Of a stretch of DNA of 64,000 bases, positions 24,032-32,972 are shown one piece after another; the stretch's first letter is position 1, and each line of letters starts with the position of its first letter. The stretch is from RYN-230 sp963837515. Lineage in GTDB: Bacteria; Actinomycetota; Actinomycetes; Streptosporangiales; Streptosporangiaceae. The notes beneath the pieces were generated by a model. It was not told where the DNA came from. It ran no database searches and saw only the letters and a list, made by a program, of their open reading frames with translations. The DNA is taken from positions 992,001-1,056,000 of the forward strand of contig CAWINT010000002.1 in the NCBI GenBank assembly GCA_963837515.1, written 5' to 3'. The translations under genes were made by a program, and so were the position numbers.

Positions 24032-24516
24032 GTGAGACCAGTTTGGCTATCGATGACCATTCCCGCAGCGAACACTGCGCGAATTCGCAGGTTCCCGAGT
24101 TGCTGACCTGCGCGTATACCAGTTCCCGGGGAACTGACGCCGCCCGGACCGTCATGTCGTCACTGACCTCCAGCCCCGCTGATCCGGCCCAGGGACAAAG
24201 CCGGTCATCCGGTGCCCGCGCGGTGCAGCCGGTGCGGCCGGCCACCGGGTTTTCCCGCCCGGCGGTGGCCCGCTCGTCCCGGTGGGCGCGGGCTGCACCA
24301 TCTGGCTTAGATGTCCCCAGCAACCGTGCTGCTAATCGCGGATTCGCCGCCGCGCCATCGCGGATTTACCGCCTTGCCCCGGGCGGCCGGGGCCGGGCGC
24401 ACCCGGGCGGCCCGGCGCAGCCGCCGCCGGGTAAGGCGCCCAGCCGCCGGGTAAGGCCGGGGTTTGTCGGCCCTCCGCACTACATTGGTGCCGGGGTGAG
24501 CGCGAGGAGGGTGGCC
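24032..24516. other. intergenic region with short direct repeats
   Basis: 485 bases without a convincing gene; the plus frame open here reads as low-quality Arg/Pro/Ala sequence. Its left part (24040-24140) is less GC-rich and should carry the promoter of the membrane gene. ATCGCGGATT occurs at 24335 and 24357, and GCCGGGTAAGG twice near 24425-24455. The right end supplies GAGGAGG at 24504-24510 for the methyltransferase. Confidence 0.5.
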
Positions 24517-25410
24517 GTGACCAGCGATCGTGACAGCGGGCCGGGGCCGGGCGGGCAGGCCGGCCTGGCGGCCCGGGCACCGCTCGCGGCCTCCGGCCCG
24601 GTGCCGGATCCGGCCGGCCAGGCGGCCGCGCCGGACCGGGGCGCCGGGCCGTCCCGGCGGCCCGGCAGTTACGCCGACGCCCGGACCGTGGTGGTCCGGG
24701 ACATCCTGCACGCGGTGATCTCCGGGCTCGTCGCCGAGACCGGGCGGTCCCGGCTGGACATCGTCGATGCCGGCGGCGGGACCGGGGGTTTCGCCGTGCC
24801 GCTGGCGGGCCAGGGGCACACCGTCACGGTGCTGGACCCCAGCCCGGACTCGCTGGCCGCCGCGCAGCGCCGGGCGGCCGAGATGGCGGTGCCGCTGCGG
24901 GCGGTACAGGGCGAGGTCAGCGACCTGGCCGCGCTGGCCGGCCCGGATGGCGCCGACCTGGTGCTGTGCCACAGCGTGCTGGAGTACGTGGACGCCCCCG
25001 CGGCGGCGATGGCCGCGGTGGCCGGCGTGCTCCGCCCCGGCGGCGCGGTGAGCGTCCTGGCCAGCAGTGCGGTGGCGGCGGTGCTGCACCGGGCGCTGGC
25101 GGGCCGGTTCGATGAGGCCCGGCGGCTGCTCGCGGCGGTGACCGCCGCGGCGCCGACGGCCGGGGGCGCGGCGGGGGCGCCCGCGCCGCGCCGGTTCACC
25201 CTGGCCGAGGTGGTGGGGCTGATCGAGGCGGCCGGGCTGCGGCCCGGCGCGGCGCATGGCATCCGGGTGTTCTCTGATCTGGTGCCCGGCTCGTTCGCCG
25301 ACGCGGACCCGGGGGCGGCCGATGCCCTGCTGGCCCTGGAGCAGGCCGCGTCCACGCACCCCGCGTTCCACGATGTCGCCGCCCAGTTCCACGTGCTGGG
25401 GTACCGGTGA
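24517..25410 (+). CDS. class I SAM-dependent methyltransferase
   Basis: 297 residues. After a ~40-residue Gly/Pro-rich leader comes a methyltransferase fold: DIVDAGGGTGGFAVPLAGQG (motif I), TVTVLDPSPDSLAAA (motif II), LVLCHSVLEYVDA (motif IV/V) and VLRPGGAVSVLA. GTG 24517 is placed by GAGGAGG six bases earlier; GTG 24511 is an alternative. The stop overlaps the dinB start by 4 bases, an arrangement kept in actinomycetes, so the two are cotranscribed. The substrate is unknown. Confidence 0.82.
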   Translation: MTSDRDSGPGPGGQAGLAARAPLAASGPVPDPAGQAAAPDRGAGPSRRPGSYADARTVVVRDILHAVISGLVAETGRSRLDIVDAGGGTGGFAVPLAGQGHTVTVLDPSPDSLAAAQRRAAEMAVPLRAVQGEVSDLAALAGPDGADLVLCHSVLEYVDAPAAAMAAVAGVLRPGGAVSVLASSAVAAVLHRALAGRFDEARRLLAAVTAAAPTAGGAAGAPAPRRFTLAEVVGLIEAAGLRPGAAHGIRVFSDLVPGSFADADPGAADALLALEQAASTHPAFHDVAAQFHVLGYR

Positions 25411-26636
25411 AAGCGGGCCAGTTGCCCGACGCGGGCTGCCCCATCCTGCACGTGGACATGGACGCGTTCTACGCGAGCGTGGAGATCCGGGACCGCCCGG
25501 ATCTGGCTGGCCGGCCGGTGATCGTGGGAGCCACCGCCAGCCGCGGGGTGGTGCTGTCGGCTTCCTACGAGGCGAGGGCCTTCGGGGTGCGCTCGGCCAT
25601 GCCGGTGACCCGGGCCCGGCGGCTGTGCCCGCAAGCGGTGTTCATCGCGCCGCGGCACGCCAGCTACGCCGCTGTCTCCCGGGAGGTCATGGAGGTCTTC
25701 CGGGCCGTCACCCCGGACGTGGAGCCGCTCGCCCTGGACGAGGCCTTCCTCGACGTGTCCGGGGCGATCCGGCGGCTCGGGCCGCCGGCCGCCATCGGGC
25801 AGCTGATCCGGGCCACGATCGCCGATCAGCAGGGCATCACCTGCTCGGTGGGCGTGGCGTCCGGCAAGTTCGTCGCCAAGCTGGCCTCGGCCCGGTGCAA
25901 GCCCGACGGGCTCCTGGTCGTCCCGGCCGACGGCGTCCTCGCCTTCCTGCACCCGCTGCCGGTCTCGGCCCTGTGGGGGGTGGGCGAGCAGACCGGGCAG
26001 GTGCTGGCCCGGCTGGGGTTGCGCACCGTCCGGGACATCGCGGAGATCCCGGTGGCTACGCTGCAGCGCGAACTCGGCGCCGCGGCCGGTGCCCATCTGG
26101 CCGCGCTGGCCTGGGGCCGGGACGACCGCCCGGTCGTGAGCCGGGTGCCGGAGAAGAGCATCGGGGCGGAGGAGACGTTCCCGGCTGACGTGGACGACCC
26201 CGAGGTGATCCGCCGCGAGTTGCTCCGGCTGTCCGGGCGGACCGCGCGCGGCCTGCGCAGCGCTGGTGCGGTGGCCCGCACCGTGGTGCTCAAGCTCCGG
26301 CTGGCCAACTTCACCACGATCACCCGGTCGCGCACGCTGCCGGAGCCGACCGACGTGGCGCGTACCATCTACGCCACCGCCTGCGCCCTGTACAGCTGCT
26401 CGGGCCTGGACTCACGGGCCCGGCTGCGGCTGGTGGGGGTGCGCGCGAGCGGGCTCATCCCGGCCTCCCGCGCGGCCAGCCAACTCGCCTTCGGCGAGCG
26501 GGCCGCGGGCTGGCGGGATGCCGAGCGCGCCCTGGACCGGATCATCGGCCGGTTCGGGGCCGGGGCGGTGCACCCGGCCGCGCTGGTGACCGGGTCGCCC
26601 GCCGGAACGCCACCAGGCCAGCCGGACGACGGCTGA
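25407..26636 (+). CDS. dinB: Y-family DNA polymerase IV
   Basis: 409 residues. Catalytic acidic residues in ILHVDMDAFYASVEIRD and LALDEAFLDVSG; the GVASGKFVAKLASARCKPDG palm/thumb segment; a helix-hairpin-helix region WGVGEQTGQVLARLGLRTV; and the little-finger domain from EKSIGAEETF. Lesion bypass polymerase. GTG 25407 overlaps the methyltransferase. The C-terminal ~30 residues are Pro/Gly-rich and the beta-clamp motif is not obvious. An imperfect LexA-type palindrome lies after the gene rather than before it. Confidence 0.93.
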   Translation: MKAGQLPDAGCPILHVDMDAFYASVEIRDRPDLAGRPVIVGATASRGVVLSASYEARAFGVRSAMPVTRARRLCPQAVFIAPRHASYAAVSREVMEVFRAVTPDVEPLALDEAFLDVSGAIRRLGPPAAIGQLIRATIADQQGITCSVGVASGKFVAKLASARCKPDGLLVVPADGVLAFLHPLPVSALWGVGEQTGQVLARLGLRTVRDIAEIPVATLQRELGAAAGAHLAALAWGRDDRPVVSRVPEKSIGAEETFPADVDDPEVIRRELLRLSGRTARGLRSAGAVARTVVLKLRLANFTTITRSRTLPEPTDVARTIYATACALYSCSGLDSRARLRLVGVRASGLIPASRAASQLAFGERAAGWRDAERALDRIIGRFGAGAVHPAALVTGSPAGTPPGQPDDG

Positions 26637-26661
26637 TATGGTGGCGTTTAGCATCACCAAT

Positions 26662-26677
26662 TCGAACGCCCGTTTGG
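26662..26677. promoter_or_regulatory. possible LexA (SOS) box
   Basis: TCGAACGCCCGTTTGG matches 10 of 12 fixed positions of the actinobacterial SOS box TCGAAC-N4-GTTCGA. It lies 26 bp after dinB and 200 bp before the DUF3040 gene, not in a standard place for either. It could serve an unseen transcript or be chance. Confidence 0.3.
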
Positions 26678-26879
26678 GCCGCTTCCGGCACCCCGGGGGG
26701 AGGGGCGTGGCAGCCGCGCCGTCGCACCGGGCCACCCGCAGTGGCCTCGCCGGCCTTTACCGTCCCACTACCCTTTCACCCAACGCGGCTGGGCTCGTAT
26801 TCTTGAAGTAGCAAGACCCTGGACCGTGAGATGAAGTCATCGCACCCGTCCCCGCGCGCAAGGTTTCATGGGAGGCGCC

Positions 26880-27272
26880 GTGCCGCTGTCTGAGCACGAG
26901 CAGCGTCAGCTCGACGCGATCGAGCGTGCGCTCTATGCCGAGGATCCGAAGTTCGCGCAGGCCGTGCGGGCCAAGGATCCCCGGGTGCACTACAAGCGCC
27001 GGGTGATCGAGGCGGCGGTCGGCTTCCTGCTGGGCGTCGGCCTGCTGCTGGCGGGCGTGATCTCCAAGCTCACCGTGGTTGGCGTGGCGGGCTTCGTGGT
27101 CATGCTGGCCTGCTCGATGTGGGCGCTGTCCAGCTGGCGGCACATGTCCGGGGGCACGGCCGGCCGTGGCCACCCGGCCCGCGACCGGCGGCTGCGGCCC
27201 GCCCGCCCGCGCACCGGGTTCATGGAGCGCATGGAGGAGCGCTGGCGGCGCCGCCAGGAGCGGGACCGGTAG
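26880..27272 (+). CDS. DUF3040 membrane protein
   Basis: 130 residues from GTG 26880, preceded by GGGAGG at 26870. The N-terminal PLSEHEQRQLDAIERALYAEDPKFA is the DUF3040 hallmark. Two adjacent membrane helices follow (IEAAVGFLLGVGLLLAGVI and VVGVAGFVVMLACSMWAL), then a basic Arg-rich tail. The gene is well conserved at this site before the mraZ cluster in actinomycetes; its role is unknown, possibly envelope related. It faces the convergent transglutaminase operon, whose last stop is 34 bp away. Confidence 0.85.
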   Translation: MPLSEHEQRQLDAIERALYAEDPKFAQAVRAKDPRVHYKRRVIEAAVGFLLGVGLLLAGVISKLTVVGVAGFVVMLACSMWALSSWRHMSGGTAGRGHPARDRRLRPARPRTGFMERMEERWRRRQERDR

Positions 27273-27305
27273 GCCCAGCCCCCTGGCCAGGACCGGTAGG
27301 CCCGA

Positions 27306-29696
27306 TCAGGCTTCGGCCCGGGGCCGCCGGGCTCCCGCCCGCGGCCAGCGGGCCAGCCAGTGCCCGGCCACATCGAGCCAGCCGAACACGTCCAGCAGCT
27401 GAGTGGCCCCGCTGCGGGCCGGGGCCAGCACCGAGGCGGGCAGCAGCCAGGCCAGCCCGCGTGCGGCCCAGCCCAGCCGGCTCGCCAGCGCCCGCCTGAC
27501 CAGCCTGGTGTCGGCCTGCAGGCCCGCGGCGGCGGCTGGTTCCCGCGCGTAGCGGGCCCGCTCCACGGCGGCTGCGATCCGCCGCAGCGCCGCGGCGGCG
27601 GCCGGTTCCAGGCGCAGCGCGGTGCTGATCCGGCGCGCGAGTGCCCGCGGCGACTCACTGGGCGACCACTCGACCCGGTAGTCGGCCAGGTCATTCAGCG
27701 TTTCCAGCCAGGCAGCCTCGGCCGCCGCCGCAGCACCGGCGGCCCGCCGCCAGCGGCGGCGCCGGCTCGCCGTCCGGACCAGGCGGGGGGTGCTCAGCAG
27801 CACCAGGGCGATGGCGGCCAGGGTCAGCCCGAGTGGCCAGGACGCGCCGCGCCCGGCCCCCCGGCCCGAGGTGGGGCCGCCGAGGTGCTCCAGCTTGGCC
27901 AGCGGGCCGGTTCCGGCCTTGCTGCGGCCGGGGCCCGTGGTGGCCGCCGGGGTCGGTGCCGCCACCCCCCCGGACGGCGCGGCCAGCACCGGGGGGAGCG
28001 AGTAGCCGGGCTGCCGCGCCGTTGCCTGGCCATCCGACCCGGACGGGGTCGGCTCGAAGCGCAGCCAGCCTACGCCGGCAAAGTAGAGTTCCGGCCAGGC
28101 GTGCGCGTCGCTGGTGCGCACCTCCCAGCGGCCGTGGCCCAGCGGCGTGCCGGCTGTGTAGCCCACGGCCACCCGGGAAGGGATGTCGAGCAGCCGGGCC
28201 AGCACGGCCATGGCAAACGCGAACTGCTGGCAGTAGCCGCGCCGGTCGGTGGTCAGGAACCGGATCAGCGCCTGGGCCGTGGCCGGCCCGCCGACCTCCA
28301 GCGAGTAATGGAACTTGCCGGACTCGGTGAACCAGCGCTGCAGGGCCACCGCCTCGCCGTAGCTCGTGGTCTGGCCCTGGGCCACCCGCTCCGCCAGCCG
28401 GGCCAGCGGCAGGAACACCGCGGGCACGTACAGGTAGTTCTGCGCGATGCTGCCCGGGATGGCCCCGGCCCGCTGCAGCTGCCCGTCGGACGGCGTGACC
28501 TCCCGGCTGGTGACCGTGTAGCTCAGGCCGGCCAGGCTCTGCGCCGAGAACATGGTCAGCGTCTTCGGGTCCGCGCGCCAGCTGCCGGGCGCCGTCACGG
28601 TACGCGCCGGGTAGGGCAGCGGCAGGAAGCTCGCCGTGTGCCCGCCGCCGGTGAGGCTGCGCGCCAGCGTGACCTGGGCGTGCTCGGTGACGCTCGGCAC
28701 CGCGCGGCTCAGCCCCGGCGCGGCCGGCAGCCGTCCGCCCGGCATCGGCACGCCCCGCTCCGGGGTCAGCGTCCAGGTCTGCGGGCTGAGCCGGTTCAGC
28801 ACGTACACCTGGAAGTACTGCGGGTCCGGGTCGGACGTGCGGTAGGTCAGCACCGGCTGCGGGGCGGCGCGGCGCAGCTGGCTGTTCATCTGCACCAGCG
28901 GGTCGGGCAGCGCCACCAGGCCGCCAGAGCCGGTGGCCGGCGAACCGGAAAAGAGCTTGTGATTCCGCAGGCCCGGAACCAGCAGCGGGATGAACAGCGC
29001 GAGCACCACGGCGGCCAGCCCGACCCGCCGGCCGGTCGCGGCCAGGGCCCGGGTGTTCGGGCCGCCCGGCGGCGTAACCGGGGTGCCGGCGCGCTGCCAC
29101 ACCGTCACCAGCCGGCCCCAGACCCGGAGCCGTTCCCGGCTGTCTGCGGCGAGCAGGGCCAGGTAGCCCGCCATCCCCAGGGCGAAGACGGTCATCGCTC
29201 CCAGCGGTCCCTGGTGCGCGCTGGTAGTGAGCGGCTCGCAGAACAGCACCAGCAGGGGGAGGCCGGCCACGGCCAGCCGGCGCAGCCGGACCGCGAGCAG
29301 GTCGGTGGCCACCGCCACGATGCCGATCCCGGCCACGGTGAGCAGCAGGATGGGCGGGCTGGCCGGTGCGGGGGGCGCGAACCGCGCGGTCTCGGCCAGC
29401 CCCTGGCCGGCCAGCGACCACAGCAGGCCGAGCGAAGCCCGGGTCGGCAGGACAGCGCCGAACGAGAGCCCGCTGGCGAACACCAGGTTCAGGTAGCCCA
29501 GGACGGCGGCGAGCCCGATCGCGGCGCACCCGGCCACGGGCAGGGTGCGCAGCCGGGTCAGGGTGCCGACCGCGGCGGCCACCGCCACCGCGCCGATCCC
29601 CGCCCACAGCCACTGGCCCCCGCTCACCACGGGGTAGAGCGACAGCGCCGCGGCCACCGTGGCCAGGGCGGCGGTCACCGTCAGCCGGTGGCTCAT
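27306..29696 (-). CDS. TgpA-like membrane transglutaminase
   Basis: 796 residues. The N-terminal ~230 have several membrane helices (DUF3488 type). A periplasmic-type domain follows, then a transglutaminase core with Cys in RRGYCQQFAFAMAVLARL, His in TSDAHAWPELYF and the acidic residue in GWLRFEPTPSG. A further helix (LGLTLAAIALVLLSTPRLV) and a cytoplasmic DUF4129-like tail end the protein. ATG 29696 overlaps the DUF58 stop by 4 bases. Together with MoxR and DUF58 proteins, this type is thought to act in envelope or protein-maturation work; the substrate is not known. Confidence 0.88.
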   Translation of the reverse strand: MSHRLTVTAALATVAAALSLYPVVSGGQWLWAGIGAVAVAAAVGTLTRLRTLPVAGCAAIGLAAVLGYLNLVFASGLSFGAVLPTRASLGLLWSLAGQGLAETARFAPPAPASPPILLLTVAGIGIVAVATDLLAVRLRRLAVAGLPLLVLFCEPLTTSAHQGPLGAMTVFALGMAGYLALLAADSRERLRVWGRLVTVWQRAGTPVTPPGGPNTRALAATGRRVGLAAVVLALFIPLLVPGLRNHKLFSGSPATGSGGLVALPDPLVQMNSQLRRAAPQPVLTYRTSDPDPQYFQVYVLNRLSPQTWTLTPERGVPMPGGRLPAAPGLSRAVPSVTEHAQVTLARSLTGGGHTASFLPLPYPARTVTAPGSWRADPKTLTMFSAQSLAGLSYTVTSREVTPSDGQLQRAGAIPGSIAQNYLYVPAVFLPLARLAERVAQGQTTSYGEAVALQRWFTESGKFHYSLEVGGPATAQALIRFLTTDRRGYCQQFAFAMAVLARLLDIPSRVAVGYTAGTPLGHGRWEVRTSDAHAWPELYFAGVGWLRFEPTPSGSDGQATARQPGYSLPPVLAAPSGGVAAPTPAATTGPGRSKAGTGPLAKLEHLGGPTSGRGAGRGASWPLGLTLAAIALVLLSTPRLVRTASRRRRWRRAAGAAAAAEAAWLETLNDLADYRVEWSPSESPRALARRISTALRLEPAAAAALRRIAAAVERARYAREPAAAAGLQADTRLVRRALASRLGWAARGLAWLLPASVLAPARSGATQLLDVFGWLDVAGHWLARWPRAGARRPRAEA

Positions 29697-30997
29697 GGGG
29701 TCTCCTCCTGGGCGGGCGCCGCCACCGCGGCCGGGCGGCCCAGGTCACCGTCCGGGCCGGGCCGGAAGCTGGGCAGATCCGCCCCGTAGCGCAGCCCCTG
29801 CCACGCCACGGCCAGCGGGGTCCCGGCGGTCACCACGGCCACCCGCCAGCCGGCCGTCCGCAGCACGGCCGCCGCGGGCGGCGTCTCCTCGTCGCTGGCC
29901 CCCGGGCCCGCCCAGGTGGACACCGCCAGCAGCAGGGCGACGGCCGGCCCCGGGTCCCGCCGGGCCGCCGCCAGCCGCCGTGCCTCGGCCGCGGACAGCC
30001 GCCCGGCCACCAGCACGAACAGGCCGCCGGTGCCGCCCGGGGCGAGATCCAGGCCGCGGCTCAGGCTCCTCTGCCGGGCGTGCTTGACCACCGCGAGCGA
30101 ATCCAGCAGCGCGTCCTCGAACGGGCCGGGCGCGGTAGCGGGCCCGTCCGGGGTGAGCAGCTGGCCGTCGATCCCGCTCCGGGCCAGATGGATGCCCACC
30201 GACGCCGCCGCGCTCACCGCGAACTCGAAGGAGGACCCCGGCCCGGTTCCGCTGTGCGCCCGGGCCCGGGTGTCGAGCAGCAGCACGGACCGGTTCCGCC
30301 AGCGCTGCTCCTCCCGGCGCACCATCAGCTCCCCGTGCCGGGCGGTGGACCGCCAGTGCACCCGGCGCAGTTCATCGCCGTCCCGGTAGGTCCGCGGGAT
30401 CACGTCGTCCTCCCCGGCGGCATCGGCGGTCCTGGCCCGGCCGCCGCCCTCGCCCTGCCAGCTCCCGGCCAGCGGCATGGGCGGCAGCGGGATCACCGGC
30501 GGCGTCACTATCAGCGTGCTCACCGCCGCGAACGAGCGGGTGAGTTCGACCAGGCCGAACGCGTCGGCCACCCGGATCTGCAGCGGCCCGATGGTGTACC
30601 GGCCGCGGCTCTCGGACTGGACCGGGTAGTTCAGCTCACGCCAGCCGCCGGGCTCGATCCGTTCCAGGACGAAGCGGGGCCGGGAGCCCAGTGGGTAGGG
30701 CAGCCCGTCCTCGGCCAGCAGCAGGCCGGTGGGCAGCCGGGACACGTTCTCGAGCCGCAGCCCGGCCAGGGCGTTCTGCCCGGCCGCTACCCGCGGCGGG
30801 GTGAGGCGGCGGGTAGCGCGGATCCGGTACCGGGCCCGGCTGGTGGCGAGGGCGGCGAGCATCGGCAGCACCACCAGGACCGTCCCGATGGACAGCAGCG
30901 CGCGTTCGCCGAGACCCAGCCCGAACGCAGCCACGGTCAGGCCAGCCGCCAGGAACGACTTGCCACGCGTGGTGAAACCGGCGAACAGCGCCCGCAT
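29693..30997 (-). CDS. DUF58 domain protein
   Basis: 434 residues from ATG 30997. Two N-terminal membrane helices (FLAAGLTVAAFGLGL and LLSIGTVLVVLPMLAAL), a beta-rich region, then the DUF58 signature with RTYRDGDELRRVHWRSTARHGELMVRREE. A vWA-like domain with LLLDTRAR follows. DUF58 proteins are partners of MoxR ATPases. The stop overlaps the transglutaminase start; the MoxR gene lies 59 bases upstream. The three genes form one minus-strand operon divergent from mraZ. Confidence 0.88.
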   Translation of the reverse strand: MRALFAGFTTRGKSFLAAGLTVAAFGLGLGERALLSIGTVLVVLPMLAALATSRARYRIRATRRLTPPRVAAGQNALAGLRLENVSRLPTGLLLAEDGLPYPLGSRPRFVLERIEPGGWRELNYPVQSESRGRYTIGPLQIRVADAFGLVELTRSFAAVSTLIVTPPVIPLPPMPLAGSWQGEGGGRARTADAAGEDDVIPRTYRDGDELRRVHWRSTARHGELMVRREEQRWRNRSVLLLDTRARAHSGTGPGSSFEFAVSAAASVGIHLARSGIDGQLLTPDGPATAPGPFEDALLDSLAVVKHARQRSLSRGLDLAPGGTGGLFVLVAGRLSAAEARRLAAARRDPGPAVALLLAVSTWAGPGASDEETPPAAAVLRTAGWRVAVVTAGTPLAVAWQGLRYGADLPSFRPGPDGDLGRPAAVAAPAQEETP

Positions 30998-31056
30998 CCC
31001 GGCCCCTTCTCCGCCCTGTCCTTCTACGGTATGTCAGGCCGCGGCATGCCGCCGGG

Positions 31057-32034
31057 TCACCTCAGCCGTGGCAGCGGGATCCGGTCCACCAGCCCCGCCA
31101 TGACCTGGTCCGGCAGCTGGCGCTCCATCATCGCCTCCGCCGTCGGCAGCAGCCGGTGCGCAAGCACCGGGCCCGCCAGCGCCTGCACGTCGTCGGGCAG
31201 CACGAAGTCCCGCCCGTCCAGCGCCGCCCGGGCCCGGCTGGCCCGCAGCAGGTGCAGGGTGGCCCGCGGCGATGCGCCGAGCCGCAGTTCCGGCGCGGAC
31301 CTGGTCGCGTTGACCAGGGTGATCACGTACTCCTTGAGCGTGTCCGCCACGTGCACCCGGCGCACCGCGGTGATCAGGTCGCGCACATCGGCGGCGCTGG
31401 CCACCGGCTCCAGCGAGTCCAGCGGCGACGCCGAGCCGTGCAGGTCGAGCATGGCCAGCTCGGCCTCGGCGCTCGGGTAGCCCATCAGGATCCGGGCGGT
31501 GAACCGGTCCCGCTGCGCCTCCGGCAGCGGGTAGGTGCCTTCCATCTCGACCGGGTTCTGGGTGGCGATCACCATGAACGGCGGCTCCAGCGGGTAGCTG
31601 GTGCCATCCACCGTCACCTGCCGCTCTTCCATGCACTCCAGCAGCGCGGACTGGGTCTTGGGTGACGCCCGGTTGATCTCGTCGCCGACGACGATGTTGG
31701 CGAAGACCGGCCCGGGCTTGAACTCGAACTCGCGCCGCTCCTGGTTGAAGGCGCTGACCCCGGTGATGTCGCTGGGCAGCAGGTCCGGGGTGAACTGGAT
31801 GCGCTGCACCGAGCAGTGCGTGGACCGGGCCAGGGCCTTGGCCAGCATCGTCTTGCCGACCCCGGGGACATCCTCGATCAGCACGTGCCCCTCGGCCAGC
31901 AGGACGGTGAGCGCCAGCCGGACCGCGCCGGGCTTGCCCTCGATCACGGACTCGATGGCGCTGCCGATCCGGTGCGCGATCCCGACCAGGTCATCCAGCG
32001 ACCGCCCGGCGCCGGTGCCCATCTCCACGACCAC
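31057..32034 (-). CDS. MoxR-family AAA+ ATPase
   Basis: 325 residues. Walker A EDVPGVGKTMLAKALA, Walker B NIVVGDEINRASPKTQSALL, sensor I MVIATQNPVE, the arginine-finger region LPEAQRDRF and sensor II RATLHLLRASRA. MoxR ATPases act as chaperones for vWA proteins such as the DUF58 partner. GTG 32034 is chosen because AAGGAGG lies at 32041-32047 on this strand with a 6-base spacer; the frame is open further upstream. First gene of the operon. Confidence 0.92.
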   Translation of the reverse strand: MVVEMGTGAGRSLDDLVGIAHRIGSAIESVIEGKPGAVRLALTVLLAEGHVLIEDVPGVGKTMLAKALARSTHCSVQRIQFTPDLLPSDITGVSAFNQERREFEFKPGPVFANIVVGDEINRASPKTQSALLECMEERQVTVDGTSYPLEPPFMVIATQNPVEMEGTYPLPEAQRDRFTARILMGYPSAEAELAMLDLHGSASPLDSLEPVASAADVRDLITAVRRVHVADTLKEYVITLVNATRSAPELRLGASPRATLHLLRASRARAALDGRDFVLPDDVQALAGPVLAHRLLPTAEAMMERQLPDQVMAGLVDRIPLPRLR

Positions 32035-32340
32035 CCTGGTCCTCCTTGTCGGTTGGCCGTCCGCAACCCACGCGGTGTTGATCCCGGGCGATCCGGGGGC
32101 CCCGGACCAACACTGCGTACTGACAGTACGTCCTGGCGCAAGCGGTGGGCGAAGGCGGTACCGCAGCTGGCCCGGTGGCTGCCGCACCCACTACCCGCTC
32201 CCCTTTGCTCCATCCGGCTGACCTGCAAATTCGGGGCAGAAGTGGGGAAGGGTGGAGGCATGAGACGTTGACGGTGGGGGAATGTGGAGTACAGTGGAGG
32301 GCCGTGGGGCACGCTACTCCGAGGGTGGAGGTGAGGGCCT
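32035..32340. promoter_or_regulatory. divergent promoter region with MraZ-type GTGG boxes
   Basis: The 306 bases between moxR and mraZ. Four boxes start at exact 10-bp steps: GTGGGG at 32274, GTGGAG at 32284 and 32294, GTGGGG at 32304. Two further boxes at 32242 and 32252 keep the same period. MraZ proteins bind series of TGGGN-like boxes with 10-bp period ahead of their own gene, so this should be the autoregulatory operator of the division cluster. A further GTGGAG/GTGAGG stretch at 32325-32336 overlaps the ribosome site. Confidence 0.7.
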
Positions 32341-32772
32341 GTGTTCCTGGGCACTCACACGCTGCGCCTCGACGAGAAGGGCCGGTTGTTCCTGCCTGCC
32401 AAGTACCGCGAGGAACTCGCTGGAGGGCTCGTGATCACGAAAGGCCAGGAACGCTGCCTGTACGTCTTCCCAGTCGCCGAGTTCGGCCGCATCACGGACG
32501 AGCTGCGCACCGCGCCGGTGACCGCGAAGAAGGTGCGGGACTACAGCCGGGTCTTCTTCGCCAGCGCGTCCGACGAGATCCCCGATAAGCAGGGCCGGAT
32601 CACCATCCCCCCTGGCCTGCGTGAATACGCGACGTTGACCCGTGACTGCGTGGTCATCGGCGCTAACACGCGCCTGGAAATCTGGGACTCCCAGGGCTGG
32701 GAGTCCTACCTGGCGGAGCAGGAGGATGCCTTCTCCGCGGCGTCGGAGGAGGTTCTGCCAGGAGTGCTGTGA
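32341..32772 (+). CDS. mraZ: transcriptional regulator MraZ
   Basis: 143 residues, two tandem AbrB-like/SpoVT repeats: FLGTHTLRLDEKGRLFLPAK and ASDEIPDKQGRITIPPGLRE, each with the DxKGR-type loop. MraZ forms a ring that binds repeated boxes at the head of the dcw cluster and tunes it. GTG 32341 starts the family N-terminus after GGTGGAGGTGAGG. First gene of the cluster; the rsmH start follows 200 bases later. Confidence 0.96.
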   Translation: MFLGTHTLRLDEKGRLFLPAKYREELAGGLVITKGQERCLYVFPVAEFGRITDELRTAPVTAKKVRDYSRVFFASASDEIPDKQGRITIPPGLREYATLTRDCVVIGANTRLEIWDSQGWESYLAEQEDAFSAASEEVLPGVL

Positions 32773-32972
32773 GCGGTGCCGGGCCCACCGGTACCGCATG
32801 CTCGGCGAGGCCTCCCACCCGCGCCTGGGCACCACGTCGGCTGGCGCCACTTCCCCGGCGCCAGGGGACGCGGGCCCGCGCACCGCGCGGATGGGGGCCT
32901 GGCCGGGAGCACACGGGCAGACACGCCGCCCGCCGCATCGCAGGGCCGGTCGACGGGGTGAGAGGGGGTCCG

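Noticed and set aside
24012..24155. small minus-strand gene (SNSGTCEFAQCSLREW), DUF397-like
   Set aside because: Only a weak resemblance to the end of DUF397 proteins and in the wrong order; it has no ribosome site.
24019..24516. 165-residue extension of the methyltransferase before dinB
   Set aside because: Low-complexity sequence without conservation; GAGGAGG at 24504 marks GTG 24517.
27360..29789. 809-codon open frame on the plus strand
   Set aside because: It is antisense to the transglutaminase gene. Its product is Gly/Arg/Gln/His-rich with no conserved motif, as expected from GC-rich codon mirror frames, while the minus strand carries clear Cys/His/Asp catalytic motifs.
32769..32972. 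68-residue N-terminal extension of RsmH overlapping mraZ
   Set aside because: Arg/Gly/Pro-rich, not in the family, and a good ribosome site precedes ATG 32973. The 4-base overlap with mraZ keeps it possible but less likely.
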